Assembly: GCF_034480035.2 (NCBI RefSeq)
Contig: NZ_CP118753.2
Coordinates: 855,001-919,000 of the forward strand
Source of the DNA: Methanosphaera sp. ISO3-F5
GTDB lineage: Archaea > Methanobacteriota > Methanobacteria > Methanobacteriales > Methanobacteriaceae
Length of the DNA stretch: 64,000 nucleotides
Reading direction: 5' to 3'
Shown here one piece after another: positions 27,780-37,083 of the stretch. The stretch's first letter is position 1. Each line of letters begins with the position of its first letter. The position numbers and the translations under genes were made by a program. The notes beneath the pieces are model-generated. The model ran no database searches and was not told the DNA's origin. It was given only the letters and a program-made list of their open reading frames with translations.

Positions 27780-28172
27780 ATGAGTAATGTAAAAATCACA
27801 TCTAACGAAACATTAAATGATGAGCAGAAAAAAGTTTTAGAACAGTTTGAAAAATTTCAGCAAGCCATGATTGATAAGGATGAAGAAAAATTACATGAAA
27901 TAATACTTGATGGATATACATTAACGCATATGTCTGGTAAAACTCAGACAAAGGAGGAGTTTATCGGGGAAATCATGGGTAATACATTAAATTATTATGA
28001 ATCAACAATCCAAAATCCGAGGATAAAAGTTATGGGAAATCATGCTCAATTAGTAGCTGATGTAACTCTTGATGCAAAAGTATATGGTATGAAGGGTGTA
28101 TGGACATTACATACGGTAGCAGATTTTGAACTGGTTGATAACACATGGTTATTCGGAAAATGGGATAATTAA
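27780..28172 (+). CDS. NTF2-like (DUF4440) protein
   Basis: 130 residues with a cone-shaped NTF2-like pattern: EQFEKFQQAMIDKDEEKLHEIILDGYTLTHMSGKTQTKEEFI, then NPRIKVMGNHAQLVADVTLDAKVYGMKGVWTLHTVADFELVDNTW. Members bind small ligands or act as enzymes such as isomerases; the role here is unknown. I prefer ATG 27780 after GATAGG; the frame extends to 27750. It ends two bases before the convergent YczE-like pseudogene. Confidence 0.75.
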   Translation: MSNVKITSNETLNDEQKKVLEQFEKFQQAMIDKDEEKLHEIILDGYTLTHMSGKTQTKEEFIGEIMGNTLNYYESTIQNPRIKVMGNHAQLVADVTLDAKVYGMKGVWTLHTVADFELVDNTWLFGKWDN

Positions 28173-28174
28173 TA

Positions 28175-28820
28175 TTATTTTAAAAACTGATCTAAGTAAT
28201 AACCGAGGTGGATTCTCATAACTCTGAGTATAGGTCCAATGATTAGTGCGGATATGATTGTTCCTTCACGTACACCTGCAAGATAACCTAAAAAGGCTAC
28301 TGATAGTATTGCAGCAGTTATAACAAATGATGTGTCTATGAAAGGCTTTACTTTACCAAATTCTTTTACTAACTTCACTTATGGCTACAATAATACCGTC
28401 ACCTGGCAGATAAACTACTTCTGTTTTAATTTCAAGTAAAACACCAAATGCCATGACAATACAATTGGTGGGTAATAGTAATAATTGTGATATGTAATCA
28501 GTGGGATTAATTGGACTTACTAGCATTAATGTAAAATCTATAAATATGCTGAAAATTGTTCCTATTAGTATTTGTAAGTATTGTCTTTTATGAAAGTCTT
28601 TTCTTAAAAGTAGTGTTTGTAGAAAAATTAGCAGGATATTAAATATGAAGCTGGTAGTGCCTACACTTAGTTTTGTAATTAAACTTGAAACATATGGTAT
28701 GCAAATTAGTGGTGAGGTTCCTAGATTGGCTTTGATTGATAAGGAGGCACCTAGTGAAATAATGAATAGTGAGAGTAAATAAACGCCATATCTTTTATAA
28801 TTTATTGTCTTAATATTCAT
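28175..28820 (-). pseudogene. YczE-like membrane protein, frameshifted
   Basis: The first frame (28820 to 28353) gives an N-terminal set of spans, YLLSLFIISLGASLSIKANLG TSP-type, ending DGIIVAISEV then a wrong tail. The second frame (28378 to 28175) continues with KLVKEFGKVKPFIDTSFVITAAI and GVREGTIISALIIGP, the usual C-terminal half of YczE/DUF6198-type proteins (L-G-T-S-P at the start, G-x-G-T-x-x-x-A at the end). A single base indel near 28365-28378 separates them. The intact form would have five or six spans and unknown substrate. Confidence 0.8.
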
Positions 28821-29038
28821 ATTATATTGGGGTATGGTTTTATAATTGTTTCTATTTTTATAATTTAATAGTTTATCTGGGGTTCTTGTTGTGTATTTTT
28901 TTGGGGTGTGAATTTGGTAGTTAGTGTAATATTTTTTCTTAGAATTAGTAATATTTTGTTTTTTTGGGATAAACTAAATAAAAGGGTGTTGATGTTTTTA
29001 AAGTTAAAGAATTCATGTCTCTTTAACTATCAGGGATT

Positions 29039-29726
29039 TTATTCTATTTTTAGTATTTTATCAAATCCGGATAATGAGAAGTTGTAATCTTTTATTACTT
29101 CTTGGCTGGAAATTGCTAACATGTAATCTTGTAATTCGAATAATTTAAATTTTATGTTTTCTAGTTTTATATTTCTGTCTTTGTTTTTTTGTTTTTTTCT
29201 TATTTTTTAGTATTACATTTATATGTTCTTCTTGTAAGTCTATGTTAAATTCATCAAGGTTAATATTAAAGCCTAGGCTAGTATATTTCATGAAACTTTC
29301 CTTTAAGACCAGTATTTATAGAATTCTTTTGCTTTGTTTTTTGATTGGATGATGTTTTTGTATTCGTTGTTATAGAAGTAGTGTTTGGCTATGTTTAGGT
29401 CAATGTTTTTATCAATGTATTCTATGTCGATTCCTATTGGTTTGTCTGATATTGCACAGGCTACCATTTCTTTGCTATGGCTTATGTTGAATTCTATTTT
29501 GTGGTTTTGTATGTATGGTTTTTTATAGAAATCTTCTTTGTATATGGGGTGGGTTATTTTTTCTTCTTGTAATAAGTGGTTAAGTAGTAGTTCTGCTCCA
29601 CAGGATAGTTTTTTTATCTTTCATGAAATGGTATTTGTTTATTTTTTCTTGTCGTTTTTGTGAGACTTTTTTTATTGCTTTTTCTAGTTTTAAGTCTTTT
29701 ATGTTACATATGGCTATTTTTATCAT
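29039..29726 (-). pseudogene. Sfp-type 4'-phosphopantetheinyl transferase, multiply frameshifted
   Basis: Joining frames on the minus strand gives a complete Sfp-like enzyme: MIKIAICNIKDLKLEKAIKK, ITHPIYKEDFYKKPY, EFNISHSKEMVACAISDK, PIGIDIEYIDKNIDLNIA (the G-I-D-I-E magnesium site), FYKYWS-x-KESFMKYTSLG (W-x-x-K-E-S), and a C-terminal FELQDYMLAISSQE ending at 29041. Frame changes are needed near 29605, 29310 and 29190. The enzyme would load carrier proteins with phosphopantetheine. No carrier or synthase gene is nearby. The stretch 28821-29038 before it holds nothing recognisable. Confidence 0.75.
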
Positions 29727-29815
29727 GGGTTTGTACCTTTAGTTTTGTTGAAGATCTTTTTAGTAGTATAATATTAGTTATTCTTTTTATTGGGTTAATT
29801 TATTTATGATTATTT

Positions 29816-29940
29816 GTATTACTTTACGAATAATATTTATGCTTAGTAATACAAAAGTATTACTTTTTAGTAAATTCATTTAAATACTAGTATTACAAAA
29901 GTATTACTTGTAAGCAAATTTATTTAAATAGGAGTAATAC
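29816..29940 (+). promoter_or_regulatory. Repeated operator in front of the metal P-type ATPase
   Basis: A perfect dyad AGTAATAC-AAAA-GTATTACT (29845-29864) and a near copy AGTATTACAAAAGTATTACT (29889-29908) lie 44 bases apart, each followed by a TATA-like ATTTAAATA (29877-29885 and 29922-29930). Half sites occur at about 29816-29823 (GTATTACT) and 29933-29940 (AGTAATAC), the latter next to the GGAG site, 2 bases before the ATG. The lay-out suggests a metal-responsive repressor. Confidence 0.6.
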
Positions 29941-29942
29941 TT

Positions 29943-31922
29943 ATGCAAATAACAAAAATTATAAAAACCCTTGAAGGGCTAAAAATGACAATAATAGGAG
30001 GAATATTCTTACTAATGAGCCTAATACTAGTACTAACAGGAACATCAGTACCAATATACCTCGATCCGGCGTGGATGACCATAATAATATGTGGAATACC
30101 ACTAGTATACCTAGCACTAACCAGACTCATATACGAACACTGGGTATCATCAGCACTACTAATAGTAATGGCAATGGTAGCATCAATATTCATAGGCGAA
30201 ATATTCGCAGCAGGAGAAGTATGTTTCATCATGGCACTAGGAGCACTCCTAGAAGACTACATAGTAGAAAGATCAAAACAAGGACTAAAAGACCTAATTA
30301 ACCTAAAACCACAACAAGGAAGATTAATAATAAACAACAACGGAGAAACACAAGAAAAAATAGTAAAAGCAGAAGAAATAAAAATAAACGACTACCTACG
30401 AGTACTACCAGGAGAAGTAATACCAGTAGATGGAACAATAATTACTGGAGACACATCCGTAGACCAATCAATCATGACTGGAGAATCATTACCATTAGAC
30501 AGAACAGTAGGCGATGAACTATTCGCAGGAACCCTAAATCTATACGGAGCAATAGACATAAAAGCAACCAAAGTAGGAAAAGATTCATCACTAGAAAAAC
30601 TCATAAGGATGGTAGAAGAAGCAGATGAAAAACAAGCACCAACTCAGAGAATAGCAGACAAATGGGCAACCTGGCTCGTACCAATAGCATTACTAATAGC
30701 AATAGGAGCATACGTAGTAACATGGAACATAGAAAGAGCAGTAACCATACTAGTAGTATTCTGTCCATGTGCATTAATACTAGCAACACCAACAGCAATA
30801 ATGGCAGCAATAGGACAAGCAACCAAACAAGGAGTACTAATCAAATCAGGACAAGCACTAGAAACAATGGGAAATGTAGATACAATAACCTTCGATAAAA
30901 CAGGAACCCTAACCTACGGAAACCTAGAAGTATCAGACATAATATCATTCGACAACAAAATATCCGAACAAGAACTACTAAAACAAGTAACAATATCCGA
31001 AGTCAAATCAGAACACCCAATAGGAAAAGCAATAGTAAACCATGCAAAAAAAGAAGGATACACATATAATGACCCAGACGAATTCACAATGATACCAGGA
31101 AAAGGAGTAAAAGCAGTATACAAAAACAACACAATATACTCCGGAACAATAAAATTCATGAACGAAAACAATATGCAAATAACCAAAGAAGAAACAGAAA
31201 AACTAGACAAACTAAGAAACGAAGGAAAAGTATCAATCATAGTAGCATTAAACGAAAAAATAATAGGAATCATAGGACTATCAGATGTACTAAGAGAAAA
31301 CGCAAAACCAGTAGTAAACTCACTAGAAAATGACCTAAATACTAGTGTAGAACTCCTCACAGGAGACAATCATAAAGCTGCAAACTACTTTGCAAACAAA
31401 ATAGGAATAAAAAACATACACTCAGAACTACTACCAGAAAACAAAGTTGAACTAGTAGAAGAATTAAGAAACTCTGGAAAAACGGTGTGCATGGTAGGAG
31501 ATGGGGTAAACGATGCACCAGCACTAAAAACTGCAAATGTAAGTGTAGCAATGGGTGGAATGGGCAGTGACATAGCAATAGAAGCAGCAGACATAGCACT
31601 TCTCGGAGATGACATAGAAAAATTACCATACCTTAAAAAACTATCCAACTCAACACTATTCATAATACATTTAAGTATAACCATATCCATGATGATAAAT
31701 GCAGTAGCAATAATATGCTCAGTACTTGGATGGCTAAACCCGATTACAGGAGCACTAGTACATAACATAGGATCATGTGCAGTAGTACTGCTAGCAGCAT
31801 CACTATATAACAGGGACTTCTCCGATTATATTAAAAAATCAAAAGCAGATACAAAAATAGAATATGAAAAACCAAAACAATCACATACTGTAGCATCAGT
31901 AGCTACCGTATTTGATGAATAA
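29943..31922 (+). CDS. Heavy-metal P1B-type ATPase
   Basis: 659 residues, no N-terminal metal-binding domain. Phosphatase motif TGES (about 179-182), membrane metal site CPC (274-276, in VVFCPCALILATPTA), phosphorylation site DKTGT (318-322), SEHPIGKA with the HP pair (358-359), and GDGVNDAPALK near 498. About six to eight spans are present. CPC is the P1B-1/P1B-2 ion site, so it should export Cu+, Zn2+, Cd2+ or similar; the last span motif N-x-x-x-x-x-N-x-x-x-A/S-x-x-x-x-x-A/S cannot be settled by eye. A MarR-type gene lies convergently just after. The tail (about 640-659) is acidic and Thr-rich. Confidence 0.9.
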   Translation: MQITKIIKTLEGLKMTIIGGIFLLMSLILVLTGTSVPIYLDPAWMTIIICGIPLVYLALTRLIYEHWVSSALLIVMAMVASIFIGEIFAAGEVCFIMALGALLEDYIVERSKQGLKDLINLKPQQGRLIINNNGETQEKIVKAEEIKINDYLRVLPGEVIPVDGTIITGDTSVDQSIMTGESLPLDRTVGDELFAGTLNLYGAIDIKATKVGKDSSLEKLIRMVEEADEKQAPTQRIADKWATWLVPIALLIAIGAYVVTWNIERAVTILVVFCPCALILATPTAIMAAIGQATKQGVLIKSGQALETMGNVDTITFDKTGTLTYGNLEVSDIISFDNKISEQELLKQVTISEVKSEHPIGKAIVNHAKKEGYTYNDPDEFTMIPGKGVKAVYKNNTIYSGTIKFMNENNMQITKEETEKLDKLRNEGKVSIIVALNEKIIGIIGLSDVLRENAKPVVNSLENDLNTSVELLTGDNHKAANYFANKIGIKNIHSELLPENKVELVEELRNSGKTVCMVGDGVNDAPALKTANVSVAMGGMGSDIAIEAADIALLGDDIEKLPYLKKLSNSTLFIIHLSITISMMINAVAIICSVLGWLNPITGALVHNIGSCAVVLLAASLYNRDFSDYIKKSKADTKIEYEKPKQSHTVASVATVFDE

Positions 31923-31988
31923 AAACTTTTAACCTCCCTCCATATCAATATTTTTTTTATAATAGTTAATTGAATGAAAAATATGAGA

Positions 31989-32435
31989 TTACTGTTCATT
32001 CACCATTTTAAACAATGCATTTTTAACAATTTTATAATCATCATCACTAATATTTCTGCTAACTTTTTCTTCCCATTGGTCAACTAGTGACATAATTTCT
32101 TCCATTTTCTGTATACCCTTTTCTGTTAGGGTCACTATCTTTTTTCTTCTATTATTAGGATCTTCTCGTCTTGAAATTAATTCTTTGTCTTCAAATTTTC
32201 TGAGTAATTTTGCAGTGTAACCTTCACTAACGTTAAACATTTCAGCTAGTTCTTGTTGATTACTATTCTCTGAAAAGCCTATTCGGATAAAAAAGGGACA
32301 TTCGGTTAGTGAGATGCCTGTTTCTTCAATTAATGGTTCCATGTGGGATTTATAACTAACAACTAATTCTTCTACATAATGGTATATGCGGATATTTTCT
32401 ATATTTTCTTCTTTAAATTGTTCTGGAAGTTTCAT
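31989..32435 (-). CDS. MarR-family transcription regulator, copy 1
   Basis: 148 residues with a winged helix: NQQELAEMFNVSEGYTAKLLRKFEDKELISRREDPNNRRKKIVTLTEKG (about 63-112), the D-x-x-N-R-R-x-x-x-x-x-L-T-x-x-G wing of MarR, then a long C-terminal dimerisation helix. It should repress genes and respond to a small ligand or oxidation. It converges with the P-type ATPase; whether it controls it is unclear. A second MarR gene lies at 34591. Confidence 0.88.
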   Translation of the reverse strand: MKLPEQFKEENIENIRIYHYVEELVVSYKSHMEPLIEETGISLTECPFFIRIGFSENSNQQELAEMFNVSEGYTAKLLRKFEDKELISRREDPNNRRKKIVTLTEKGIQKMEEIMSLVDQWEEKVSRNISDDDYKIVKNALFKMVNEQ

Positions 32436-32595
32436 ATATTCTTTTTTGTTTGTTAATTTATTTATTTTTTACATGAAAAATTCTAAATATTATCTTTAAT
32501 AGACTATTATTTAATGTAATCTATGGTGTATGGGGTTTCAAAAACTAGGAATATATGATGAATTATTATTTAGTTATTATGTGGGATGATTCAAA

Positions 32596-32826
32596 TTGAA
32601 AATTCGTAAGTTAGATAAGTTATCAAGAATTCAATTACTTGTAACTGGTTCTGCATTTATTTTATTTCTGATTTTTATTATAACTTATATTACTTTTAAT
32701 CCGTTAAATGAAAACAGTTACATATACACTGTTTGTATAATAATTGTTGGTTTGGTATGGATTTACTCATTCTATAGAAACTTGAACAGACATAAATTCT
32801 ACAAAAATAGTATTAAAAAAAGGTAA
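32596..32826 (+). CDS. 76-residue protein with two membrane spans
   Basis: The product has a basic start (MKIRKLDKLSR), two spans (LLVTGSAFILFLIFIITYITF and YIYTVCIIIVGLVWIYSFY) and a basic tail NRHKFYKNSIKKR. Family not recognised. The TTG start at 32596 follows GGGATGAT at a good distance. It converges with the phosphatase-like gene. Probably real because it has a start signal and a proper spacing of charged ends. Confidence 0.5.
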   Translation: MKIRKLDKLSRIQLLVTGSAFILFLIFIITYITFNPLNENSYIYTVCIIIVGLVWIYSFYRNLNRHKFYKNSIKKR

Positions 32827-32853
32827 TCTGATGAATAAAATGATAACTGTTGA

Positions 32854-33501
32854 TTAATCTAGAAAATCTGTTATTTCTTCTGTCTTATTTATTATTTTAA
32901 CTGGGTACTTGTCTTGGTAAACATTTCCTACTCCATATCCCCAGGTAACTAGTATGCAGTCAATGTTGGCATTTTTTGCAGTTTGTATGTCTGTATGTGA
33001 ATCTCCTATGTATATTGTTTCTTCTTTTGTTACGTTTGCTTTTTTTATTATTGTATTTGCTCCGTATGGGTCTGGTTTTGATGGGTTGTAGGATACGTGT
33101 CCTTGTATGTCTATGAATTTTATATTTGGCGTATATTTGTTTAGGAAATGTTTTATTGATGTGGGATCCCGGTTTGAGTTTATAGCTAGGATGTATCCTT
33201 TTTCTTGTAGTTTGTTTAGTGTTTCATGTATTCCTGCATATATTTTAGTGTTTTCTTTTGGGTTGTTATGGTATATTTTTTCGTATGTGCTTTTTACTTC
33301 TTCTATGTTTTCTGGTGTGTTGTTTTCTTTTAGGATTTTTGCTAGGATTTCATCTATGTTTCCGCCCAGTGATTTTTTGTAGAATTCCAGGTTTAGTGCT
33401 TCGTATCCTAGTTTTTGGAATGTTTGGTTGAAGCATGTTGCTACGTCAGGTAGTGTGTCGAATAATGTTCCGTCGAAGTCGAATATGCATAGTTTTTTCA
33501 T
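32854..33501 (-). CDS. HAD hydrolase, phosphoglycolate phosphatase-like
   Basis: 215 residues. Motif I IFDFDGTLFDT (about 5-15) has the two Asp, motif II LAINSNR (about 110), motif III KPDPYGAN, motif IV IYIGDSHTDIQTAKNANI (about 161). The cap (about 16-85) is helical, so it is a class C1 phosphatase of small metabolites such as 2-phosphoglycolate. AAGGAG precedes the ATG. No operon partner. Confidence 0.88.
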   Translation of the reverse strand: MKKLCIFDFDGTLFDTLPDVATCFNQTFQKLGYEALNLEFYKKSLGGNIDEILAKILKENNTPENIEEVKSTYEKIYHNNPKENTKIYAGIHETLNKLQEKGYILAINSNRDPTSIKHFLNKYTPNIKFIDIQGHVSYNPSKPDPYGANTIIKKANVTKEETIYIGDSHTDIQTAKNANIDCILVTWGYGVGNVYQDKYPVKIINKTEEITDFLD

Positions 33502-33693
33502 AGTTTTGCTCCTTTGTATTGTTTGTTATTATTTTTGTTTTTTGGTGTTAATTAATGGGTGTGTTGTATCTTAAAAATTTTATCATTATAAATCATTATA
33601 AATTATCGAAAATTTTATTAATAAAGTCGATGATAACAATTATTAAAAACTATAAAAAAATTATAAAATTTACAATTTGGAGGAAATTATAGT

Positions 33694-34434
33694 ATGGCAA
33701 AAAATGCAATAATAACTGGTGGATCAAGAGGATTAGGAAGAGCAATGGCATTAAAACTAGGCGAACTAGGATATAATGTTGCAATAAACTACAGAAGCGA
33801 CTCATCCAAACAAATAACCGAAGAATTAGTAGAAGAAATTAAATCAGAATATGGAGTAGAAGCAATAGCAGTACAAGCAGATGTAAGTAAATTCGAAGAC
33901 TGTAAAAAACTAGTAGACACAACAATAGAAACCTTCGGTGACACAATCGATGCACTAGTAAACAATGCAGGAATAACCAATAACTGTAACTTCATAGACC
34001 TTCAACCAGAAGAATATGAAAGAGTAATAAACACAAACCTTGTAAGTATGATGCACATGAGTCACCTAGCACTACCATACATGGTAGACCGTGACACAGC
34101 AATCGTATGTACTGCAAGTGTAGGTGGAATGACAGGAGTAATAAACCAAGCAGACTACTGTGCAGCAAAAACAGGAGTAATTGGATTAGTAAGAGCATTA
34201 GCACTAGAATTTGCACCAAGAAAAGTAAGAGTAAATGCTATAGCACCTGGAATGATCATGACAGATATGCTAAGAGGAGTAAACCAGGATGAACTAAATG
34301 CACTGGCAGCAACCATACCACTCGGACGTATAGGTGATGTTGAAGATATTGCAGGTGCACTAGGATACATTCTCGAAGCAGGATACCTAACTGGTCAAGT
34401 AATCTCACCAAACGGTGGATTTGTACTACAATAA
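33694..34434 (+). CDS. Short-chain dehydrogenase/reductase, FabG-like
   Basis: 246 residues with the classical SDR fold: ITGGSRGLGRAMALKLG (T-G-x3-G-x-G, about 6-22), NNAGIT (about 91), catalytic Ser in TASVGGM (about 141), YCAAK (Tyr/Lys, about 156-160), and the C-terminal GQVISPNGGFVLQ. The likely cofactor is NADPH because of the Arg near YRSDS. The closest match by eye is 3-oxoacyl-ACP reductase FabG. Archaea lack a bacterial fatty acid cycle, so the substrate could differ, and the gene may be of bacterial origin. GGAGG lies before the ATG. Confidence 0.9.
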   Translation: MAKNAIITGGSRGLGRAMALKLGELGYNVAINYRSDSSKQITEELVEEIKSEYGVEAIAVQADVSKFEDCKKLVDTTIETFGDTIDALVNNAGITNNCNFIDLQPEEYERVINTNLVSMMHMSHLALPYMVDRDTAIVCTASVGGMTGVINQADYCAAKTGVIGLVRALALEFAPRKVRVNAIAPGMIMTDMLRGVNQDELNALAATIPLGRIGDVEDIAGALGYILEAGYLTGQVISPNGGFVLQ

Positions 34435-34590
34435 ATTCATTCTTTTCGTTAATTCTTTATAGGATTATGATTCATAATCCATTTTAATCTATTTTTTTAC
34501 ACTTAACATTTTTCGTCCACAATATTTCTTTTATTTTCAAATTAAAATTAATAATTTAATACACAAATATAAATATATGGGAGTCGTATT

Positions 34591-35046
34591 ATGGTTAAAT
34601 TTAACTTGGAAGAAGAACTAAAATATTTCACACCATTTACTATGTACATGGAATATATTTTATTAAATTATAACAATTTTCTAAAAAATCATTTAAAAAA
34701 TAAAAATATCACAACTAAGGAATTTTTATATTTATTCAACATTTTCTATAATAAAAACGTATCCCAGAAATATTTGGCAGATTTAATGTATGTTTCTGAG
34801 GCAAATGTTGCTAAGATGCTTAAGAAATTAGAATCAAAAGGTTTGGTTGAAAGACGAAGAGATAAGAATAACAAAAGTAAAAATGTATTGTCACTAACAA
34901 AAGATGGTGAATTAACAGTTTTTAGCTTATTAAAATTTAGTATTGAGTGGGAAACAAAAGTTTCGGATATGATTGATGAAGAGAAATTAGTAGATTTTAA
35001 GGACAGATTATATGAGATTTCTGAAAAATCTGTAGAAATAAAATAA
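34591..35046 (+). CDS. MarR-family transcription regulator, copy 2
   Basis: 151 residues; winged helix VSQKYLADLMYVSEANVAKMLKKLESKGLVERRRDKNNKSKNVLSLTKDGE (about 55-105), then a helix for dimerisation. It precedes two broken genes, a ferritin-like gene and a metallo-beta-lactamase-like gene, on the same strand, so it may have controlled an oxidative-stress set. A gap of 78 bases with GAGGTAATT separates it from the ferritin-like frame. Confidence 0.87.
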   Translation: MVKFNLEEELKYFTPFTMYMEYILLNYNNFLKNHLKNKNITTKEFLYLFNIFYNKNVSQKYLADLMYVSEANVAKMLKKLESKGLVERRRDKNNKSKNVLSLTKDGELTVFSLLKFSIEWETKVSDMIDEEKLVDFKDRLYEISEKSVEIK

Positions 35047-35124
35047 TATTTGTATATTTTGTATACTAAATATTTTAATAGTCTTAACTGAGTTAAGTCT
35101 AAAATATATGTGAGGTAATTAAAC

Positions 35125-35583
35125 ATGGCAAATAAATAAGAAACATTAAAAGTATTACAAATGATAGTAACCGATTTATCATCAAATTCAATGCAACACA
35201 GATTCCAAGCAAAAATATTCGGAGCACAAGGATTCACAAAACTTGAAGAAAAATATCAGGGTCATGCAACAGAAGAAATAGAATTTGTAGAACAATTCAT
35301 GGACAGAATCATGGATTTAGGTGGAATATTAGTACAAAATGAAATGCCTGCACAAAAATTATATGAAGATGTACAAGAATACTTTAAATCCGATTTACAA
35401 GTATCCAAAGATGGAATCAAAGTAATTGTTGACTTAATGGAATCCGGAATATTTGACATAACCACATATGACTTAATGAAAGAATACCTAAAAGATGAAG
35501 AAGAAGACATGTACTGGACAGAATCACAACTTGAACTCATCGAAAAAATAGGTATACAAAACTACTTAAACAATCAATTATAA
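35125..35583 (+). pseudogene. Ferritin-like domain protein with early stop codon
   Basis: ATG 35125, preceded by GAGGTAATT, reads MANK then TAA (35137-35139), then in the same frame ETLKVLQMIVTDLSSNSMQHRFQAKIFG...to 35583. The body is a four-helix ferritin-like fold with Glu and His ligands (KLEEKYQGHATEEIEFVEQF). A CAA to TAA change would explain the stop. Translation could restart at ATG 35161, losing the first dozen residues, which is why I do not call it fully dead. Iron storage or peroxide defence would be the role. Confidence 0.7.
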
Positions 35584-35595
35584 TTACTGATTAAT

Positions 35596-36374
35596 ATGAA
35601 AATTGAAGCAGTAAAATTATATGAAAATGGGTTCATGACACAATCCTTTGCTTTCGGTGGAGAAGAAGGAGTAGATAAGTTTGATCCAACAATTAAATAT
35701 AGGTCAAGCCTACAAAACTATGTGATAGAACTGGTGATGAAATAATTCTAGTAGACACGGGTATGCCAAAAGAAACACCTGAAATTCTGCGTAATGATGA
35801 AGCACCATTATATATGGGGGAAAAAATCACAGACTATGTAACAGCACTGGAAAATCTAGGTTACAAAAAAGAAGACGTGTCAAAAATACTTATCACACAT
35901 AAGCATGACGATCATACCGGTGAAATAAGAAGTTTTCCTGATGCAAAGGTATACATATCTAAAACAGAAGCTGAGGAAATGAAACTTGATGGAGATAATA
36001 TTGTTCCAGTTGAATTTACCAGTGGATCTTATCATAACTTTGAAAAATCAGAGAAAATAGTTGACGGAATTTATCTTATGGAAGCAACAGGACATACAAC
36101 AGGAAATAGTATAGTGATTGTTGAAGATGATGATAAATATGTTATGATTCATGGTGATGTAACATATACTGATGAAGCATTATATGCAAACAAGTTATCA
36201 GTGGTTTTTGAAGATGTTGATAAGGCACGTGAAACTTTGGATAATGTACGTGAATTTATATCAAATAATCCTACGGTTTATCTTTCAACTCACACGTCTT
36301 TAGGTCCTGAAAACCTTGAAAATCAAGCTATTATTGATTTAGATAATGAACCGGAAAGTATTAAACCAGAATAA
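35596..36374 (+). pseudogene. Metallo-beta-lactamase-fold hydrolase, frameshifted
   Basis: The first frame from ATG 35596 gives MKIEAVKLYENGFMTQSFAFGG and ends at a stop near 35745; the next frame resumes with DRTGDEIILVDTGMPKETPEILR, carrying the metal site THKHDDHTGEI (H-x-H-x-D-H, about residue 95), ATGHTTGN and GDVTYTDEALY. A single indel near 35715-35725 breaks it. Intact, it would bind two metal ions and hydrolyse an ester or lactone such as an acyl-homoserine lactone-like molecule. It follows the ferritin-like gene in the same direction. Confidence 0.8.
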
Positions 36375-36459
36375 TTGGTTTAATTATTTTATATTCTTTT
36401 TTTCATTTTTGATTTATTAATTCTTCTTTTATATTAGATTTTTTTTTACCAAAACCTTT

Positions 36460-36810
36460 ATATAACATTGTTATTATAATAATAATTGTGAACAGAAAAA
36501 AATTAACAATAGTTATAAAAAACTAATCAATCACAAAAAAAGAAAACAAAAGGAGGATGAAAATCAAAACAACAAAAAAATAAAGCATTTAATATTATAC
36601 GCCTCATAACATTCTATAAAACATAATATAAATAAAAAGTCATATACTAATCGCCTAAAAAGACTAACACCTAAAAGAAAAATTCTAACCTCCTATACAA
36701 ATGAAAAACATAATATTTAAACACATCAAGGTTATAAATCAACTAAAAAAATCCTTAGAAAGAAAATAGTATCAACAATTAACCTGTTGATACTATCATA
36801 ACCTTAAAAA
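36460..36810 (+). ncRNA. Candidate structured RNA behind a strong promoter
   Basis: A textbook archaeal promoter, AAACCTTTATATAACATTG (36454-36472), is followed by about 320 bases with no reading frame. Near the end are nested stems: AAGGTTAT (36728-36735) with ATAACCTT (36798-36805), enclosing a perfect 11-bp hairpin TAGTATCAACA (36767-36777) with 36785-36795. A second possible pairing joins AGGAGG (36551-36556) and CCTCCT (36689-36694). The rest of 36811-37083 is A-rich with nothing else seen. Confidence 0.4.
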
Positions 36811-37083
36811 TAAAATGATACTTACCCAAATACGTACTTAACATCCTAATTTTTGAAAATAAATAACATCCTAAAAAAAATTTAAAAACATGTATTAAAT
36901 AATACATAAAAAAAACTATTTAAAAAAAAGTAGAATTTTGGAAAGAAAATATAACTACCCATTCCAGTACAAATTACCCTAGAAAAAATAAGGATAATAC
37001 AATACAATGGATAAAATCTTCCCCATAAAAAAATGAAAAAACATTATTCAAAACAACATCTTTCATTTAAGATAAATTATTTC

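Noticed and set aside
36551-36694. Riboswitch that hides a ribosome binding site by AGGAGG/CCTCCT pairing
   Set aside because: The frame after AGGAGG encodes only eight residues and no gene follows; kept only as part of the RNA candidate.
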